Positions 43,601-54,608 of a stretch of DNA of 64,000 nucleotides are shown in pieces; the first letter of the stretch is position 1; each line of letters starts with the position of its first letter. The DNA is from Limonium bicolor (lineage: Eukaryota; Streptophyta; Magnoliopsida; Caryophyllales; Plumbaginaceae), in contig CM041779.1 in NCBI GenBank assembly GCA_023374045.1, positions 265,928,131 to 265,992,130 on the forward strand, given 5' to 3'. The notes below the pieces were generated by a model. That model was given only the letters and a program-made list of their open reading frames with translations, had not been told where the DNA came from and did not search any database. The position numbers and the translations under genes were made by a program.

Positions 43601-45468
43601 AGTGGTGGCTTTGTAATATAATTAAATAAGGAATTAAAACTATATTATATAAAGAGATTAGAATTTAAATATAAAGTTTATGAATTAATGTGGTTGTTTT
43701 GTAAATAACCGAAATATAAGGGTAATAATTTAGATTTAAATAAATATAGGTCCCATGTGGATATTTGGAGGAATTAGAAAGAAAAATTTTGATTTAAGGA
43801 GTTATGGAACTAAAACTATGGCTTAAATAGTTATAAGGAATTTAAAAGTAACCAATAATTATTACTTATGGTTAAAGGAGGAATAATAAAAACTATAAGA
43901 ATTTTATGTCCATGTATGACATATAAATATAGTTAAGGAATTATAAAGTCGTTATGTCACCTTGACAATTAAAAATAAATAACAAATATAGTACATGAAT
44001 ATATAAATACGTATATGTACATTAAAGGATTTATAAATAAATCAAAAGGAATAGCAAATAAGTTATACATAAAATCATGAGGTAATTAAAAGAAATAAAC
44101 CTCACATGAAATAACAAATACGAAAGTTGTTGAATGATCCAATAAAATTATTATATAAGGGTAACATAAATTAACCCTCTCAGTTAATCCTATTCTAGGA
44201 CTTTGTTTGACCAGACGTTGACCAGGGTATAATCAACTGCAACCTACGGTGAACGGTATGGAATTCTTGCAACCTATTTGCTACCGGATTACACCGGCTT
44301 GTCTGCTATCTGTTGTTTGAATTAACGACCAAGATAATTAATGTAAAATGTTGTTTTACTCTTATGCACTATTGTATTATTTTATGTGCGTGAACGATGC
44401 TAACTACAACGTGTATGTCCCACGCATACAAACACTACTATACCAGTGGACTAAATACCTGCGCTTATTTATACCGAGAACTTGTACTCAAGTCTCTCAC
44501 TAACTTCACTTTATAACAAACGTCATTATCCTAAACGTGATAACTGACAATACACATTGTGTTCTTGATTAATGTCCGTGTATGACACCTAACAATTCTA
44601 TACTACGAGAACGAGGAGCCCAGTTGGATCTGGCCATGCATGCTACGGGATTTGTACCTTTCTCAGGTCATCTCCTATTCAATTTACGTCGCGACGGGAG
44701 TTTTGGGTGCACTATGTCATCCACCGGCTGCGTACCGGAACAGTACAAGTGGGGAGGAAGACTTCATTCCTCTCGAGGGTTCGATTCCCACATTTCTAAA
44801 GTACAGGAGTTAACTACGTTATCTTCTGAGGGACTAATTACCCAACCTTTCTCTTTAACGAGGTCACTATACCTTCACTATATTGACATACTCATATATA
44901 TATCTGTCAGTCCCACTGTGTGGACCCGACTATTATCAAATGATTACAGTTCACCTAACTTGACCTTCTGAAGTCTTGTTTCATGTGACATGGTTATCCT
45001 TGTATGGACACTTGTTATTATCATACTATGCTTGTTTACAGCTTTATAAATGAACTGCATGTATTCGACAATTAGTTAGTGTGGCCCAGTAGCCGATGGG
45101 CTGCACGTTTTCCATACCGGCAATTATTTTGCTGAGCCATTTCATGGCTAAACAATTCCAGGTACCTGAAGTTGAGAAGATCACCACACTAAGTGTAGGT
45201 GGGGTAGACCAAGCTATGGGAGTCTACTACTAGTTTATTTGATTTACTTATTTATTGTACCTTTGAGTTTGATTCCTACTATCTCGGGTTGTATTCGTAT
45301 TCAGACCGTGACTTGTGAGATTTGTATTTGGACTTAGCCTTGTTAGTCACAAGGGTGGCTAACGACATTGTAATACCTCCCGTTTGTTGTAATTTATTCC
45401 GCTGCAGTTTATGTTTTATTGGGAGTGATCATCGCACAGGTTATTGGATTTCGGGTTGGGGTGTTACA
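40613..45468 (+). repeat. Solo LTR of a Tekay-like family, 4.86 kb
   Basis: Starts TGAAATACCCC and ends GGGGTGTTACA, so it is in plus orientation, opposite to the other Tekay-type copies. The target duplication CTCAG stands at 40608-40612 and 45469-45473. There is no second LTR and no gag, pol, PBS or PPT inside. Its ends resemble LTR A/B (CCGCTGCA..TTTGT/TTATGTTTTAT near the 3' end), while the middle is very AT-rich and not alignable by eye. It is 200-300 bp longer than LTR A/B, so it is a distinct family. Confidence 0.9.
42950..43760. repeat. Degenerate AT-rich repeat units in the solo LTR
   Basis: Recurrent phrases such as AAACTATAGTTTATAA (43289, 43450), TATAAAGTTTTGGG (43158, 43321) and GGCTAAAATGTAATTT or GGGTGAAAATGTAATTA recur at intervals of about 130-165 bp. 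It is too diverged to define a unit. Confidence 0.45.
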
Positions 45469-45812
45469 CTCAGAAATTGCTTCGCATCACTAACAACGTT
45501 TCACTATGAAACTAACCTCACTCATGTGAATCTTTACGGCTCAACCCTTTGCGGCGTAGTTCCTCTTTTTCTTTTCTATTTTTCTCACCCAAAACCCCGA
45601 CTCTAACTCCAGAGTTACTATCTCTTTTATAGATACCGAGACTTCATATTACAGCTCATAAACATCGATTTTATTTATCTTTAACAGATATATAAAATCC
45701 TATTTAAGATATTCTATCTTCTTTCTTTATTTCCTCGGTTTAGGACTGGTGCGCAGCTCCCAGTATTGTCTCTTTATACTCATCAGTATGGAGCTGAGTT
45801 TGCCGATCAAAA
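45469..45812 (-). repeat. Sire-1 3' LTR, second part
   Basis: Resumes with CTCAGAAATTGCTTCGC, as at 54824 in the 5' LTR, and runs to GCCGATCAAAA, about 10 bases short of the expected LTR end AACATCAACA. The sequence then jumps to LTR Y. Confidence 0.9.
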
Positions 45813-46351
45813 TGGTCTGAGTTCAGAACTAAGGACGAACAGGGAGAAAGAAGGGAAGACCAGAATAGCATAAAGGTAGAACCTTTATTATAATCATGTA
45901 TAACAATGGTTACACAATCACGTATTCAATGCTAATACCAACCCTCACGTCAAGAACACTATCTTGACCTAATACTCACGTAATTTGAGTTCTGAACTCA
46001 AATTACTTACAACGAAATCAGCAGCAAAACTCTCCAATCTCACTCTCTCTCCCTCTGATTTTCTCTATATTTACCCTTACTGTTGCTCTCTCAAATTACA
46101 TTGTATTTCTGATTTTCTCTTTTGTGTGAATCCCCACCCTCTAACCTAGACTTTCTTCCTCTTTTATAGAAACCGTGACCGTGTGAGAATTTATCATTCA
46201 AGATTTTATCTTTAACAGCTAGATAAAATCTTGTTAGATATTCTATCTTCTTCTCTGTTCGTCAGTTCAAGACTGACGGACTTCGCTTCAGGTTGGTCTT
46301 AAAACGGGCTTCAGTATTGAACTGAGTTTGCCGATCAAAATAACATCAACA
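45813..46351 (-). repeat. LTR Y: LTR of a related Sirevirus-like family
   Basis: From TGGTCTGAGTTCAG to AACATCAACA on the plus strand, 539 bp. The last 35 bases (GAGTTTGCCGATCAAAATAA followed by CATCAACA) and the TATAG/TTAACAG.AGATAAAAT words match the Sire-1 LTR, but the body differs. It has its own PPT on the right. It has no visible target duplication and is fused to Sire-1 LTR sequence on both sides. Confidence 0.75.
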
Positions 46352-46557
46352 GTTTCCCCCTTTTTGATGCGGCAAACTCTGTAAGTCTTGAACTTCTTGA
46401 ACTGATGAATGTTCCCCAGAATCGTTGTATACATTCAAGATCAATTGGTAAACTCTGTAAGTCATGAACTGATGAATGTTCCCCCTAAGTTGTAGAGTAC
46501 GTTCAAGACCAATTTCCCCCTTTTGCCAAATCAAAAAGGAACTAAGTCCTAAACCTT
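46352..46557 (-). other. PPT and 3' region belonging to LTR Y
   Basis: Starts with GTTTCCCCCTTTTTG (minus strand CAAAAAGGGGGAAAC), the PPT. Three more TTCCCC-type motifs follow (46411, 46478, 46513). Then it joins Sire-1 LTR sequence at about 46558. Confidence 0.7.
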
Positions 46558-46698
46558 ATGGAATATATAAAATCCTATTTAAGATATTCTATCTTCTTTC
46601 TTTATTTCCTAGGTCTAGGACTGGTGCGCAGCTCCCGGTATTGTCTCTTTATACTCATCAGTATGGAGCTGAGTTTGCCGATCAAAATAACATCAACA
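46558..46698 (-). repeat. Sire-1 LTR start, duplicated fragment
   Basis: About 137 bp nearly identical to 45682-45812, but complete to AACATCAACA and followed by the PPT and 3' region of Sire-1. In element orientation it is the first 140 bp of the 3' LTR. Confidence 0.85.
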
Positions 46699-46713
46699 GT
46701 TTCCCCCTTTTTG
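46699..46713 (-). other. Polypurine tract of Sire-1
   Basis: Minus strand CAAAAAGGGGGAAAC directly before the LTR start TGTTGATGTT. Confidence 0.85.
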
Positions 46714-47222
46714 ATGCGGCAAACTGTTGAAGTCTTGAACACTTTTTATTGATTCCCCCTGAATCTTATATTATGGTAACTTGGCATGAAGTTTCAATCA
46801 ATTGTCGGCTGTTCCCCCTCAATCTCACATCCCCTTCTGCTCATCCTGTACTCAGTGTAAAACTCACAACCTTTTGTGCGTTAAGTGTGGTATGACAGCA
46901 AGTAAAAAGTATTAAGGAAAAGCAATAGACCAGAATCTCTACATAAACAATTTGCATCATAAACCAACTCGAACCAGAGTATTAGCAAAAAGGATAATGA
47001 AATGTAGCTCAAACCTAAAAATCACAGGTTAACCATAAGCGAACCACTAGTCTAAACATGTACCAACTATTTGTGCACAAACCCATTTGTCTAAAACCAA
47101 CACGCAAGAAATTCAAAGACTTCCAAATACACCTCCCTCTTTTGCCACATAAAAAGAGACAAGATATAGCAGAATTAGTAAGTATCAAGTAGGGGAGGGG
47201 TAGGATACAATCCAACTAAAAA
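46714..47222 (-). other. Sire-1 3' non-coding region
   Basis: No gene. Further AGGGGGAA-type PPT-like motifs at 46751-46760, 46811-46820 and a weaker one at 47131-47145. Repeated PPTs are a known trait of Sireviruses. Confidence 0.7.
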
Positions 47223-48576
47223 CTACAATTTCTCTGATTGTTCTGAGGAAGAGTTAGTCGCGGACATCAAAAAATTGATCTTGCCCTCCAGAATCTGCAG
47301 CCTATCCATTAATCACTTTTCCATCGCCACCATTGCGTCTAGGACTGGCTGCAACATAGAGGAAGTGGAAGCAGTAGCATGGTCAGTCTTTTCCTCATGT
47401 TGCCCCGCTTGTTTGAATTGCCAGCCTGTTGCTGTCAGTTCCAAACTCATCTTGGAGAGAGTCGCGACAGCCCGATAATTAGTCGGTTGAGCAGAAATGA
47501 AATAAGCATCATCTTGAACAAGCTTAAACTAACGAAGAACCTTTGTAATCCAGAATCGGTAAGGAATGGAAGGCTTGGAGCTATTCACAATGGACCGCAA
47601 ATGAGAGATAATAATTCTGGGCAAGGAAAGATGAATCTTTTTGTCTAAGCACCACATTAATCCTAAATCAACGGGTGTAACCTTATCACGCATATCAGAA
47701 CGTGGAAAAATGGTTTGATAAGCAAGCAAATGTAATAGTCTCGGTAACACACCCAGGTCCCTTTGTGGATAGTGCTTCAGTCTAGAACTAGCACGGGTCA
47801 AACCAAAATGTTGCACCACGTCAGAATGCGGTGCGACATCCACTTTCTGAGCATTGAACTCAGCTAACCCGTTAAGAGGTACATCAAGAATCATAGCAAG
47901 CCATGCCGGAGAGATTATCATCTTGATTCCAACAACCTCAGTCTTAAACTCGTATGGAGAGACAAATTCTAAGTTCAGAACAAACAAATAGTAGCTCCGG
48001 GTAGTATGTGGTTTCAGAGTTAAATAATTTTTCCCAACCTTGAAATTTCACAATCTCCATTAAAGATTCCAAGGAGTTTTTTCCTCGCCATTCAAAATCT
48101 ACTAACTTGCCAGAAATGATGTCGGATTCAAGCATCGCACGATTAAAAATAGGTTTCTGGGGGAAAGTACGACCTGGGTTTTGCGACCGTTCTTGATGAA
48201 ACTCCTTGGCCTTAAATGCTAACGGACGACATGCCACGGACTTCAGCCTTTTTGATGATCACTGATGCGTGACTGGAGAATCATCCTCTTTGCGCTTTGG
48301 GTTCGCCAATGAAGCATCTTCGACCCCTTGAGCGGCTTTCTTGGCGGGTGTGCGCAACCGGTGGCGAGATTTGGCCAGTGGCATGTCGTCCTCTGTTGGA
48401 ACAGCAGAGGAGTCTCCGTCGCTTACAATGGTGATTTCTTTTGGAGTTGGTGATTTGACGTCAGGTGAGGGTTTGGAAATTGAGTCAGGAACTATGGTTT
48501 GTTGGCTGAAATCAGTAGGTTTCTCTGTAGCAAGAGGAACAACATCTTCGTAGATGAGCTGTTCGAAAGAATCCAT
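47223..48576 (-). pseudogene. Sire-1 env-like third ORF, broken
   Basis: Likely start MDSFEQLIYEDVVP at 48576, context GGCCATGGA. N-terminal 100 residues are Pro/Ser/Thr/Lys-rich with basic clusters (RHRLRTPAKKAA). After a TGA (48259-48261) the frame continues with SVACRPLAFKAKEFHQ, then a frameshift near 47985 leads into the conserved part: WLAMILDVPLNG, RLLHLLAYQTIFPRSDMRDKVTPVDLGLMWCLDKKIHLSLPRIIISHL, the style of the putative plant transposon protein domain. It reads on through a TAG (47529) and a TGA to a TAG at 47223-47225, with a helical C-terminus (RLQILEGKINFLMS). I see no clear transmembrane helix. The role is unknown, as for the third ORFs of Sireviruses generally. Confidence 0.75.
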
Positions 48577-48720
48577 GGCCGAATTCAGAAGGTATGGAAG
48601 GAAGCTCAAGAACAAAGCTAGAGAAGAAGAAGAGTTGGCGCTGCTGAGAAACTTCGGGACAAAGTGTAACCAAGTGAGTAAACGGGAAATTGTGTAAATA
48701 TGGTAAGAATGAGAAGATGA
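48577..48720 (-). promoter_or_regulatory. Leader-like stretch before Sire-1 third ORF
   Basis: In element sense a CT-rich sequence (CCAACTCTTCTTCTTCTC and TGAGCTTCCTTCC) leads to the ATG at 48576, like a plant mRNA leader. No TATA box is certain. Confidence 0.4.
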
Positions 48721-48940
48721 ATCAGTGTTGAGTTGTTTTCTTTTTTTAAAAAAAATGTCAAGATAAATAAAAGAAAAGACTTCTCCATTTGCAAAGCACA
48801 GTTGATAGGTCTAGACTGAGTCTGTCAGAATAGAACATTCAAGAAATTAGGAAGTTAAGCATTATTATCCATAGAGATATCAACCAATATTCCTAAGTAG
48901 ACGTTGTCTTCAGTCTCCTTTCATTGTTAAATCTCCTAAA
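48721..48940 (-). other. Sire-1 spacer
   Basis: AT-rich non-coding sequence; nothing recognised. Confidence 0.5.
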
Positions 48941-49440
48941 GTGAACATACAACAAGCAGTACATGTGGATAGTTTTATTTTATTCAATATTATGCACAAC
49001 CGCAACTTTCTTTTGAAATGACAAGAGGTGAGAAGTACAATCATATTTCATTATACATTTCATCACCACAGACTCATACTCACAGCTTATTGGAGTATAA
49101 AGATAAACTTTTCTGTATTTCTGAAACAACACCTTGACTTTTTCTCTCCATCCATGTAGCGACGTTGGGTCAACTTGCCCAGAGTAGTTACCCTTAGGAA
49201 GTTAGATGATGAAGCATCCTATAAGACTTAATTGTCGAATGAAAGAGGCCAAATACGTGTTGTTTGTGCTGTGAGCAGTGGAATATCTTGCCTTGTTCAT
49301 TCCATCATATTAAATAACCAATTGAATGTTTTATTAATTAATTTTTATTTCAAATCCAGACATGGTGCTTGTGATACACATCAAGGAAATTATACGAAGA
49401 GAGATAAGAAGTTCATTCACCTAACTTAGTTACATTAGGA
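48941..49440 (-). other. Non-coding module shared with Athila
   Basis: Counterpart of 24480-25140, same element orientation. Here it lies between pol and the third ORF; in Athila it lies after the third ORF. Shared blocks include GACTTTTTCTC, CCATCCATGTAGCG, ACTTAATTGTCGAATG, AAGAGGCC and a CATCAAGGAAATTATACGAA / GAGAGATAAGAAG block that matches 25098-25130. Confidence 0.75.
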
Positions 49441-49627
49441 AGAAGTGCTCAAGTAAACAATAGACTCATCTTAATAACCTCCGTAACATTTTATTCATAG
49501 AGAGACTTAGTATAGGACACTTTCAACCATGTATAGCAATTGGAGACATTTTAATTGAAATAACATAAAGGATAAAAAAATTTGAGTTCAGAACCGATGA
49601 GTACAAAATGGTAGGAATCAATCATGT
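49441..49627 (-). other. Sire-1 spacer after pol
   Basis: Non-coding, AT-rich. It contains GAGTTCAGAACCGATGAG (49584), similar to GAGTTCAGAAC words in LTR Y. Confidence 0.5.
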
Positions 49628-52600
49628 TTAAGGAAATGCAAAGAACGAAAAAAAACTTAAAAGAAATCTAATCCGTCTCTCACTTACCATGCCAATCTCA
49701 AAACGAAGTTTCTCAATGGCTTCTCTGGGTAATGGCTTGGTGAATATGTCAGCCAACTGTTTTTCTATGGGACAATGAATTAGAGTAACGTTGCCATGTT
49801 CAACATGATCGCGAATGAAATGATGACGGATATCAATGTGTTTGGAACGTGAGTGATGAACTGGATTTTTGGTGAGCTCAATTGCACTAGTATTGTCACA
49901 ATAGATAGGAATTGGAATGAAGAATAGACCAAAATCCTCAAGCTGCTGATGAAGCCATAATATCTGGGCACAACACGTCGCCGCAGCCACATACTCAGCT
50001 TCAGTCGTAGACAGAGCAACCGAAGCTTGTTTCCTAAAAGACCAAGCTATCAGATTAGAACCCAGGGATTAGGCCGTGCCCGTTGTACTCTTCCGATCAT
50101 TAAGGGATCCACCAAAATCTGCATCAGTATATCCAACAAGAGTAGGTAAAGAATTAGCCGTGTATAGAAGTCCAAGTGACGATGTCCCTTGTAGATACTA
50201 GAAAATTTGTTTGACAGCTTTTACATGGGGTATTTTGGGATTAGATTGGAAACGAGCACAGAAACACACACTTTGCATAATGTCAGGACGACTCGCGGTA
50301 AGATAGAGAAGAGACCCTATCATCCCCCTATAAATAGTTGGATCTGTAGACTCTGCAGTGGATTCCAGTCCGAGTCTGAGAGTAGTTGACATCGGAGTGG
50401 ACATTGGTTTACACTCATTGAACTTATACTTGGTCAAAAGTTCCAAGGTGTATTTAGTTTGGCTGACAAATGTGCCATCAGCTGTTTGGCAAATCTGCAA
50501 ACCAAGAAAGAATGTTAAATCACCCATGTTACTCATTTGAAACTCTTTTGTCATCATGGACTCAAATTCTGTTGTCAGGTGTGGACTAGTGGACCCGAAG
50601 ACAATGTCACCAACATATATCTGTACCAGAAGCTTATCCATTCCACACTGTTTGATAAACAATGTGCGATCAACATGTCCCCGTACAAACTGTTGGCTAA
50701 CAAGAAATGCGGTCAATCTTTCACACCACGCCCTTGGTGCTTGCTTAAGACCATATAAAGCTTTTTTCAACCGATAGACATGAGTAGGATAGGTGGTATC
50801 TTCAAAGCCCGGTGGCTGAGAAACATATACCTCTTCCTTGAGATGTCCATTTAAGAAAGCACACTTGACGTCCATCTGGTAGAGTGTGAACCTATGTAAG
50901 GTGGCAAAGGCAATAAGCAAGCGAATAGCTTCAAGTCGTGCTACTGGGGCATAGGTTTCATCAGAGTCCAATCCCTCCTATTGATTATACCCTTTGGCAA
51001 CTAGTCAAGCTTTATTCCTGGATATCTCACCATTTGAGTCCAGTGTATTCCGATAAATCCACTTTGTTCCTATGACATTCTGATTTTCGAGTTTCTCAAC
51101 AAGTTCCCATACCTCATTCCTTACAAATTCATTCAACTCCTCATGCATAGCATTTATCCAACTCTCATGTTCTAATGCCTCCTTTACAGCCTTTGGCTCT
51201 ACTGTCGACACAAAACCAAAGAAAGCACAAAACGTTTGTGCATTCGACCGGGTTTGGACTCCTGAGTTTAAATCTGACAGAATATTGTTAATCTCTATAC
51301 CTGAGGCATTCCGAGATGTCAAACGATGCGTGACCCCGGCTTCCTGGTTTACTACTGGTGGCAAATTGGTTTGTTCTGGTGGTGTAGCTTCTGAGTTCTG
51401 AACCGATAATGGGAGAACTTTAGTTCTCACTACTTCTTCTTCTGATTCGGCTCCGGAACCATTATCCATGGTTACATCGTCAGCCTTATACCGAAAGAGA
51501 TCTTCTATCTCCTGATGAGTTACTCATCCACCAAAGTTATTCTCGTCAAACTTGACATTTGCGGATTCTTCAACAACCAATGTGCATTTGTTAAAAACCC
51601 GATAAGCTTTGCTGCTCATTGCATAACTGAGAAATACACCTTCATCACTTCTTTTATCAAACTTCCCTAGTTGATCCTTTCCGTGATTAAGGATATAACA
51701 TGTACACCCAAACACCCTGAAATGTGATATAGATGGCTTGCGCCCTTTGTACAGTTCATAGGGAGTTTTGATTAGAATTGGGCGAATCAATGCTCTATTG
51801 AGAATATAACATGCTGTGTTTATAGCCTCCCCCCAGAAACTTGGTGCAAGACCACTACCATTCAACATTGTACGAGCCATTTCTTGGAGTGTCCTATTTT
51901 TACGTTCCACCACTCCATTTTGCTGAGGGGTTCTGGCTGTAGAATAAGTATGAGTGATTCCATTTTCAGTACAGAACTGAGACATCTTCTGATTGATAAA
52001 TTCCGTCCCCTGATCAGTTCGAATGGTCTTGACTTTATTCTCTGTTTGAGTATGAATCTTAGTAAACAGACCCACAATCTCACCAAATGTTTGATCCTTA
52101 CTATGAAGTAGAATCACCCATGTGTACATTGAGAAATCGTCAACAACCATCAGTATGTATCTCTTGCCTGACCTGCTATGTATCCTCATCGGTCCCATTA
52201 AATCCATATGAATCAATTCTAGAGTCTTGGTACTACTGACCGCATGAGTTGGAGCATGTGAAATCCTTGTTTGTTTGTTCAGAGCACAATCAGCACAGAT
52301 AATATCATGACCTATCCTCCTTTGTGGTAACCCGTTGACTAACTCCTTTAGTCTCAATTTGTTAATCAATCTATGATGAGCATGCCCTAACCTTCAATGC
52401 CACAATATTTCTTCATGATCTTTAACCGTAAGACAAGTCAGATCTTCCTGGTCATTCACATCTACCATGTAGAGATTTCCTACTCTACAACCTTGTAACA
52501 GTACCTCCTGTGTAACCTTGTTACGTATTTGAAATCCATTTGAATCAAAGACAACCTCCGAGGGACCCTTGTCACACACTTGTGACAGGCTTAACAGATC

Positions 52601-52813
52601 ATGACTGAGACCCTCCACCAAACTAACCTGATCAATGTAGTTCTCTTGGCCAATCGTTCCTATTCCTATTATTCTCCCTTTGCCATTGTTTCCAAATGTT
52701 ACTTTTCCTCCTCGATGTTCAACCAAAGTATTGAACTTCTTATTGTCTTCACTCATATGTCTTGAGCACCCACTGTCCATCAGCCACCAGTTCTCACATA
52801 ACGAAGTAGCCAA
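49628..52813 (-). pseudogene. Sire-1 pol: protease, integrase, RT, RNase H
   Basis: One frame, read leftward, with stops but no frameshift. Protease MDSGCSRHMSED (about 52770). Integrase: LWH-stop-RLGHAHHR..CADC zinc region, then D in HMDLMGPM, D in IRTDQGTEF, E in [60 protein letters not shown], and the catalytic box as IYVGDIVFG (50606-50617), so the first Asp of YVDD is Gly. RNase H: VGYTDADFGGS, STTEAEYVAAA, IYCDNTSAIEL, DIFTKPLPREA. Stops: TGA 52394, TGA 51524, TGA 51005, TAG 50978, TAG near 50198, TAA near 50070. At least three replace conserved Arg or Gln. Copia domain order with Sirevirus wording. Confidence 0.95.
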
Positions 52814-52830
52814 TGCCTAAACACACCTAA

Positions 52831-54549
52831 TCACTGTTTAGCTTTAGGTACCCAAACTAGCTTAGGTCCTGTTTCATGGTTAAAGTGAGAATGGTTGTTG
52901 TTTGTATGAGCTCTAGACTGACGTAAATTGTTAACTAAAGATCTTCTATAGTATAAACTCCTACAAACACCAATACTATGACCGTGTCTATGGCAGTATT
53001 GACAGAAATATGTTGACTTGGTATATTTAGCATTCGAGACCTTTCTCACTGGTGTATAAACGGGTGTGACACTTTTCTTCTTCCCAGTTAGCATCTGAGT
53101 TAAATCTGCCTTTCCAGTGTACCAAACGGGATTCCGTGGCATTGCTATTTCTTTTTCCCTCTTAGCTTTAGACAAGTTATCCTCTAACACCTCATTTTGC
53201 TTTCTTAAGTTCTCATGCCTCTCTTGTAGTGTCCTAAATTCAGATTGAGCCCAAGCAGGTAAACATGCAACTCTCTCTTTTATTGGTTTGACAAACTTAA
53301 TAGCAGATTTTTCGTTAGCCTGAGATTCAGTATTAGACTCTATAGGAGTATCTATTCTTGACAGTCTAGACTCAAGCAGTTTAATCTTAGCAACAGCAGT
53401 TGTTAATAAGCTAAAAATTTCTTTCTTCGACAAGGAATTGAAAGCATTTTCTATGAGTTCAGGACTTACCTCGTCTGCTTCTAGGACCTCTTGCCATCCG
53501 TCTTTTGCCATCATGTAGAAGTTCCTATCTGACGTCATACTGATTCTTTCATCATCTTCAACCACAGCAGTCATGCACACCTGTGCTGTTTCTTCTGCAT
53601 CTGACTCCTCCTGTCCCCATGCTGTTGTTGCCGCCTCTGTAAACTTCTTGATTTTATCACGAAAATCGTCCTTTGACTTTAGCATACAATCCTTCACCAC
53701 ATGTCCAGGCTTGTTGCAACGGAAACAAATTATTTGTTCCTTCTTAGACTTGAATCTATCAGTTCTGGACCCAGACCCTCTTCTTCTGCCAAAGATCTTC
53801 CTGATGCCGTTAGCTATAATAATAATCTCTTCATCCTCATTTGCATCATCATCTTCTTTATCACTTGATGTCTTTTTCGCTTTTAGTGCCAAATCCTTAT
53901 TAACACTCAGACCGACTAGTCCACCTTTCATCTTGCCTTCATACACTGTTAGTTCAAACCCCAGTTCTTCAAACAATAATTACGACAGATCCTTTGTAGA
54001 CTCCAAAACGGTAGCAAAGTTCAGCCATTATTTGCACAAACTATTCAGAAACCTCTCGTTTATTTGAGCATTATCCAGAGTTACTCCAACAGCCTTGAGC
54101 TCACATAAAATCTTATCAAATTTTTCTATTGCCTCTGAAATCGTTTCACCTTCATCCATCTTAAAATTATCAAGCTGCCTCTTGAGTTGCTTTCCCTTTG
54201 CTTTCTTGACTGAATTTGACCCTGCGTAAGCCGTCTTAAGGAATTCCCAAACCTCTTTTGCAGTGCGTAAAACCAAGACTATTTGTTGGTCTGAGTCTGA
54301 CAGGGAAGACATTATAACTCTCCGAGCTTGTCGATTCTTGCTTATCAGTTTGTTGTCATTCTCACCCCAGCTTGACTTTGGCTTATCCTTGGTGACTCCT
54401 TCTTCAACGTATTTCGGCTTCAGATCTCCTTCAGTCACCACATCCCAAAGTTGAAGATCAATGGAAATTAGTTGATCCTCCATCTGTTCACACCAACTAG
54501 TATAGTTGAATTTGGTCAACTTTGGCAGTTTGACACAGTAAGTATTCAT
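52831..54549 (-). pseudogene. Sire-1 gag
   Basis: Start MNTYCVKLPKLTKFNYTSW at 54549, just after the PBS. N-terminal copia gag domain (WCEQMEDQLISIDLQLWDVV, IVLVLRTAKEVWEFLKTAY, DNFKMDEGETISEAIEKFDKIL). Two TAA codons follow near 54028 and 53968, then a basic region and two exact CCHC knuckles: CFRCNKPGHVVKDC and, much further on, CQYCHRHGHSIGVC. Between them is a long helical part (ELIENAFNSLSKKEIFSLL, LQERHENLRKQNEVLEDNL), probably coiled coil. It ends WVPKAKQ. A frame change separates it from pol. Confidence 0.93.
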
Positions 54550-54594
54550 CTCGACCTACCCTGAGAAAGTTTCCTCTGAATTTGGGGTAACCCT

Positions 54595-54606
54595 GCTCTA
54601 ATACCA
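54595..54606 (-). other. PBS of Sire-1, one mismatch
   Basis: Minus strand TGGTATTAGAGC, two bases inside the LTR end TTTCTTCA. Differs from TGGTATCAGAGC by one C-to-T. Confidence 0.88.
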
Positions 54607-54608
54607 AT

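Noticed and set aside
44582..44971. 129-codon ORF in the solo LTR
   Set aside because: No recognisable domain, inside an LTR, and composition like the surrounding non-coding sequence.
53573..54067. 164-codon plus-strand ORF
   Set aside because: Antisense shadow of Sire-1 gag.
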